DNA from: Tardiphaga alba
GTDB lineage: Bacteria > Pseudomonadota > Alphaproteobacteria > Rhizobiales > Xanthobacteraceae
Direction of reading: 5' to 3'
Length of the DNA: 64,000 bases
Assembly (NCBI RefSeq): GCF_018279705.1
Contig: NZ_CP036498.1
Location: forward strand, 3,985,001 to 4,049,000
In this document: piece by piece, positions 60,330-64,000 of the stretch
How the letters are laid out: each line of letters starts with the position of its first letter
How positions within the stretch are numbered: position 1 is the first letter of the stretch
Translations under genes and position numbers: made by a program
The notes under the pieces: model-generated
The model's database searches: none
Told to the model about the DNA's origin: nothing
The model's input: only the letters and a program-made list of their open reading frames with translations

Positions 60330-60737
60330 TTATGATTCGAAGAATTCGCAATGCACCATTAGGTCCTTGATATCTTGCGGTACAGCCTCCTCCCCTAACT
60401 CAAAATCGACAGCATCGATCGTCCATCGACCGCCAGACGACGTCGTCTGCAAGAAGTTTGCGAGTTGGCTTGCGCAGAAAAATAATCGACGCTGTCTCTC
60501 GATGTAGTGACGCTTGAGTGGCGCCTTCGGTAGAGATTTCGCGATGGTCAAGAATTCGGTGACTTCCTGCTGCATCTGCTCCAATTTGCGGCGATCAGCG
60601 GCATCAACTTTCTCCACAAGGCTATGCCGTGCCATGAGGCACAACACCTTGCTGCTGAATAAAAATAGCGCCTTCATTGAGTTGCCCTTACCTAATTGGT
60701 CGAGAAGTTCTTCATTGAAGGTCATCACGTCGATCAT
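60330..60737 (-). CDS. Hypothetical protein, paralogue of 59524
   Basis: The 135-residue protein (FNEELLDQLGKGNSMKALFL, FSSKVLCLMARHSLVEKVDA) shares the pattern L..G...KA..LFS..LL/VL with 59524. A terminator lies between the two. The upstream region holds the promoter. Confidence 0.6.
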   Translation of the reverse strand: MIDVMTFNEELLDQLGKGNSMKALFLFSSKVLCLMARHSLVEKVDAADRRKLEQMQQEVTEFLTIAKSLPKAPLKRHYIERQRRLFFCASQLANFLQTTSSGGRWTIDAVDFELGEEAVPQDIKDLMVHCEFFES

Positions 60738-60868
60738 GTTTTCTCTCCTTGCGTGGTTGCGCGACCAAATTAGTTCGGTCGATATCCTTTACTTGCGTGT
60801 ACATGCCCGGGGATGCGATCTGTCAGTCAACCATTCTTGCGGTTCACCACCTGAGCGGATCCAACGTG

Positions 60869-61768
60869 TTAAGAGTCTTCTTCAGGCGTGAAGTGATCGC
60901 GGAATGCTGACTGACGCTTGGAGCGCAAACGATGGGGCAACCGGCGCAACGCTTCCTCTTTGATTGCTTTCAGGATGGGTTTTCCTGCACCGCCAGCGAA
61001 TACCCACTTGTCGAGGTGTGCATTCTGCATGAGCGCCCGAACCTTGATCGCCAGGCCGGGATTGGCAGGTTTATCTCGCTGACGGAACGCCCCGGTAGGC
61101 TCTTTCTGCACCATGCCATCCTCGTCGACACGCTCGCGCATGACGGGATAAGCACGATAGTTTTTGACAATGCCCTTCAACGGATACAGTAGGACCCACT
61201 TCAGGTCGCTCGCTGCGATTAGCTCTTTGTGAAAGGCTGGGCGGCTTGGAAGCAAGCTCGAATAGGCGCGATTGGCCTCCGCAAACCGCTGCTCCAGCGC
61301 GACAATATCAGGCGAAAACACGATCGCGTGGACGTGATAATGATAAGCGTGACCGCGAAGCAGCAGATATTGCCAATTCGTGTACGGAGCGATCTCCACG
61401 TTGGCGATGTAATCGAAGCCAGTCAGAACCCTCTTTGCCCAACGGTGGATGTGGCGAACGTCGAACTCCATCGCGTGATCGAAGGACATGGCGAAGTCGC
61501 TAGGTGTCAGCGTGACGAGGTAGCATTGCCGACGGTGGCCATACTTGAACCCTTCGCGCAGCCAAATTTTTGCAAAATTAACCCGCGCTTGAAGGTTATT
61601 GGCGGCCAGAAAAGGCGCATCGCGCTTCCGCAGCTCCCTCAGCAACGCCTTCTTCTCCTTCCGGGTTTTTCGGCAGTACCCTGATCGGATATGCTTCTTC
61701 AGCTTCTGGAATTGCTCATTATGCTTGGCCCAGAAAACGGGCCATGCGACATCGTTTCGTGGATGCAT
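60869..61768 (-). CDS. Candidate HUH-type Rep protein
   Basis: The 299-residue protein has motif-1-like YLVTLTPSDF (about 83-92), a clear HUH (HAYHYHVHAIV, His145-Val-His147) and motif-3-like YPLKGIVKNY with Tyr195/Lys198 and Tyr204. It fits rolling-circle Rep or relaxase-like initiators. These nick DNA and stay covalently linked through Tyr. It is next to the AlpA-like gene by operon direction. The assignment is motif-based. Confidence 0.65.
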   Translation of the reverse strand: MHPRNDVAWPVFWAKHNEQFQKLKKHIRSGYCRKTRKEKKALLRELRKRDAPFLAANNLQARVNFAKIWLREGFKYGHRRQCYLVTLTPSDFAMSFDHAMEFDVRHIHRWAKRVLTGFDYIANVEIAPYTNWQYLLLRGHAYHYHVHAIVFSPDIVALEQRFAEANRAYSSLLPSRPAFHKELIAASDLKWVLLYPLKGIVKNYRAYPVMRERVDEDGMVQKEPTGAFRQRDKPANPGLAIKVRALMQNAHLDKWVFAGGAGKPILKAIKEEALRRLPHRLRSKRQSAFRDHFTPEEDS

Positions 61769-61920
61769 GAGGCACCTATCGATTGAGGATTGTGTACGGG
61801 GGTGTGGTCAACAGGGCCTAGCGGGCTTAATCGATAAGCTGGATAGGCCTATTGGTGAGGTGTCGGTGGGGGAAGTGGGGTTACAGGTAACCGCCCCACC
61901 AAAGGTCCTTTACCTGCCGA

Positions 61921-62517
61921 TTAGCCGGGAGGAGCACGGCCGGGTACGCGCTGGATAACTTTCTCTGCGTCTAAATTGTAACCGTCATCAACACATCGGC
62001 GGCGTCGGCGATGAGGGCGGACGGGCGCGGTCACCGATATGAAAATGCGCGTTCGCTGGTCGGCTATAACTTCGAAATTCCGGCGCTCGCCGATCTCAAG
62101 AGTCTCCTCAAAACTCCGATGACCTGCCTCACCGCCGATGCGAACAACCGTCTGGGCCATTTCGACGACCTTCAGCGCCGCCCTAGTTTTGCGTTTCGAC
62201 GTGTTAATCTGCGCAGAGGCTTCAAGAAAAGCCGGTATTTGTTCGGCCGGAATCCGCTTCTCAAATGCGGGCTCCAAGCGCTTCGCCCACTCGCTTGCCC
62301 ATGCACGCTGAGCTTTGGAGTTTCCACGTATCGCGATTAGTGCAAACCGCAGAACGTTATCGCCATTCGCCTTTGGCCGTGGGTACCCTTCCCAAAACTG
62401 ATCGTCTCGAAACTTAAGCAGCGCCTCAGTATCCTGCCGAAGCGTATTCGCCACTTCATAAGCTGACGCGATTAGATTGCGTCTAGCAACGGTCTCAGCT
62501 TGGTCGAGTGCACTCAT
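61921..62517 (-). CDS. Hypothetical protein
   Basis: The 198-residue protein begins MSALDQAETVARRNLIASAY and contains RFALIAIRGNSKAQRAWASE and KTRAALKVVEMAQTVVRIGG, then a basic region. It starts 12 bases after GGGGAGG. A mobile-element type of unknown role. Confidence 0.55.
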   Translation of the reverse strand: MSALDQAETVARRNLIASAYEVANTLRQDTEALLKFRDDQFWEGYPRPKANGDNVLRFALIAIRGNSKAQRAWASEWAKRLEPAFEKRIPAEQIPAFLEASAQINTSKRKTRAALKVVEMAQTVVRIGGEAGHRSFEETLEIGERRNFEVIADQRTRIFISVTAPVRPHRRRRRCVDDGYNLDAEKVIQRVPGRAPPG

Positions 62518-62525
62518 TGCATTGT

Positions 62526-62729
62526 TCAACCTCCCCAACATTTGGAGGGGCCAACGCGAGCGATATCGGCATTAGCAATTATCCGCGTCTGCAGTTCAAT
62601 TGCATCGGCGAAATCTTCCGGCTCGATAATCGGGAATCCGGAATTTTTCCCGAGCTTTTCGCCAATCTGCGCCGCGTGCGGCTCCGGATTGCCGCGACCA
62701 GCCGAGCTTTTGATGGACTCACTTGTCAT
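62526..62729 (-). CDS. Small hypothetical protein
   Basis: The 67-residue frame (SAGRGNPEPHAAQIGEKLGK, FPIIEPEDFADAIELQTRII) ends just before the gene at 62517. TCCTGACA is present near 62737 upstream. Unknown function. Confidence 0.5.
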   Translation of the reverse strand: MTSESIKSSAGRGNPEPHAAQIGEKLGKNSGFPIIEPEDFADAIELQTRIIANADIARVGPSKCWGG

Positions 62730-62793
62730 CGCTGTGTCCTGACAATTATTTTACTGATGGTATTACGGAGGATCTCCGCTGACCGCCCACCTG

Positions 62794-63114
62794 TCAGTCC
62801 GAATCTAACTTCGTGCCGCTGCTCATATTGCTGGCTGGCGATGAGTTGCCGTCGTACAGAGCACGCACGTTGGCGTGTCGCGCTCGATCGCTCGCCGCCT
62901 TCAGGAAGGCGCGAACGCTCGCGACCTGTACTACAGTCACGCGCTCAGACAACTTGAGGGTCGCGAGCCTTCCTTCGGCGATCCATTTCCATACTGTCGA
63001 TCGTGACACGCCATGGACAGGGCCACCAACAGCGTACAGCCGCTCGATACGCACGGTGCCAGTAGCTGGCAGCCCGTCATCAAGTATTTTCGGAATTTGA
63101 GATTCATCATCCAT
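62794..63114 (-). CDS. AlpA-like helix-turn-helix protein (excisionase type)
   Basis: The 106-residue protein contains the winged-helix excisionase core (IERLYAVGGPVHGVSRSTVW, KWIAEGRLATLKLSERVTVV). AlpA/Xis-type proteins control excision of integrative elements. It supports a mobile-element origin of the right region. The start is 63114. Confidence 0.8.
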   Translation of the reverse strand: MDDESQIPKILDDGLPATGTVRIERLYAVGGPVHGVSRSTVWKWIAEGRLATLKLSERVTVVQVASVRAFLKAASDRARHANVRALYDGNSSPASNMSSGTKLDSD

Positions 63115-63200
63115 ACCTGAACGATGAACCAATTCTGCAGAGAGTATTAGCTGTTTCTAATTCCGCGAATTCTGAGAATTTCCCAGATTTTTTCTGCGGA

Positions 63201-64000
63201 TTATTCTGCCAGGAAAGGGGTATTGATAAATTTCCCAACCAATTCACGAAGTTCTTCGCGAGAATTATGGAAGCCAACCACAACGGATTTCTTTCTCCGT
63301 CCCCCGCCTCCCGTAGGCAATGCACAGCGCAGTTTCATGTAGATTGACGTATTGAACAGGTCACGGCCCATATGCCGACTAAGATGGGGGCGGAGCAAAT
63401 CCCAAAGCGGTTCAAAGGGAATCAGGGTCCCATGTTCTTCGGCGAATTCCTCTATCAGTGTGACGAGGCCGTCGATTTCAAACTCGCACAGTTCTGTTCG
63501 TTTCTTCTTTGACTTCTTAGCCCGCAAAAGGCGGGCAATTTGGGCCTGCTTAAGTACCACGTACAGCATGGAGCGCTTCGGCCAGGTCTCGGGGTCACGA
63601 ACAACTCCAGCGAACAGAACTAACCGCAGATCGTCGAGCCAATAAGGCAGCGACTTGATATCGAACGGTCGTGGAGGGCCCTTACCATCCCAGCCAAAGG
63701 CCGTTGCTTTTCCCGAATTGATTGCATCGAACAACACACGACAAGATGCAGCGAACGTCCTTCCGACCGTAAGATAGTGCCGCCCTCGATAAGCGACCTT
63801 CTTTGCAGTAAGATTTTTCGAAAGCGGCGAATACACGTCCCGCGCTAATGTCCGCTCTCCCATTACACGATATGGCAACAGCCTCCAGGCTCGCCCTGCC
63901 CCCAAGATCGCCCATGCATCCCCTCACCAATAATGTTCAACGCATCGTGTACTGCGACGAAGGTCTTGGGCGCCTGTTTGTTGATGTACTTCAGCAAATG
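63201..64000 (-). pseudogene. Hypothetical mobile-element protein, split by a -1 shift in a G-run and cut by the window edge
   Basis: The right-hand piece (KYINKQAPKTFVAVHDALNI and IGEGMHGRSWG) is in frame from 64000. The left piece, from about 63905, continues GRAWRLLPYRVMGERTLARD to 63201. The join is a run of five G (minus strand) at about 63901-63905; a sixth would restore WGAGRAWRLLP. No family is recognised. The N-terminus lies outside the window. Confidence 0.65.

Noticed and set aside
1..64000. CRISPR array
   Set aside because: No regularly spaced repeat series was seen; the repeats found are two-copy or palindromic elements.
1..64000. rRNA genes or further tRNA genes
   Set aside because: Only tRNA-Leu(UAA) at 19699 was recognised; no other cloverleaf with a T-loop and CCA was found by eye.

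Overview
The window looks like a chromosome segment from an alphaproteobacterium of the Bradyrhizobium/Afipia/Rhodopseudomonas group. The inference rests on high GC3 codon use, the DUF3126-cysE neighbourhood, a transglutaminase-like cysteine peptidase (BTLCP), BA14K, DUF3606 and PAS_5 proteins, CtrA-type boxes and EcfG-type promoters. No database search was possible, so all family names come from motif recognition.

Bases 1-19,780 are ordinary chromosome. This part holds a patatin-like phospholipase, a CBS protein, a rhomboid protease, a HigB/HigA-type toxin-antitoxin pair, two PepSY genes around an OmpR-type two-component system, PAS and tandem PilZ proteins, BTLCP, several small secreted proteins, a gamma-carbonic anhydrase, DUF3126 and cysE, an alpha/beta hydrolase, an NDUFS6-like zinc finger protein and an FAD monooxygenase. 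It ends with tRNA-Leu(UAA).

Bases 19,700-36,500 are an integrated element. A P4-type tyrosine integrase lies directly downstream of tRNA-Leu. Its cargo includes a PRC-barrel stress protein and a 16-cysteine copper-storage (Csp) protein. A degraded phage-like early region follows (RuvC-like resolvase, broken YdaU/DUF1376 replication gene, small zinc-ribbon and HTH proteins, a 5'-truncated cytosine methyltransferase), then a serine resolvase. No capsid, tail or terminase genes are visible, and no right attachment site was found. A 53-bp direct repeat brackets the 14 kb from 22.4 to 36.4 kb.

Bases 35,300-54,550 carry an MDR dehydrogenase, a complete TRAP transporter (DctP/Q/M), a large MscS-type channel, and a stress/sensing cluster. 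The cluster contains a Crp/Fnr regulator divergent from a dCACHE-PAS histidine kinase with its NarL-type regulator, BA14K, a universal stress protein, a PRC-barrel protein, DUF2254, DUF1330, NhaA and small membrane proteins. A shared TCCTGACA motif lies 86-92 bp before three of these genes.

Bases 55,000-64,000 are a second accessory region. It has DUF3768, a Tudor-like basic protein, a DUF4041/GIY-YIG nuclease, a GrlR-like protein with a decayed copy, two paralogous unknown proteins, a candidate HUH-type Rep protein and an AlpA-like excisionase. Its integrase, if any, lies outside the window.

A notable pattern is that several otherwise normal genes are split by loss of one base, five of them in a G-run (near 4.66, 7.43, 47.35, 49.86 and 63.92 kb). 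Either the assembly has homopolymer errors or G-tract slippage is real here. This should be settled before any of these genes is called a pseudogene.
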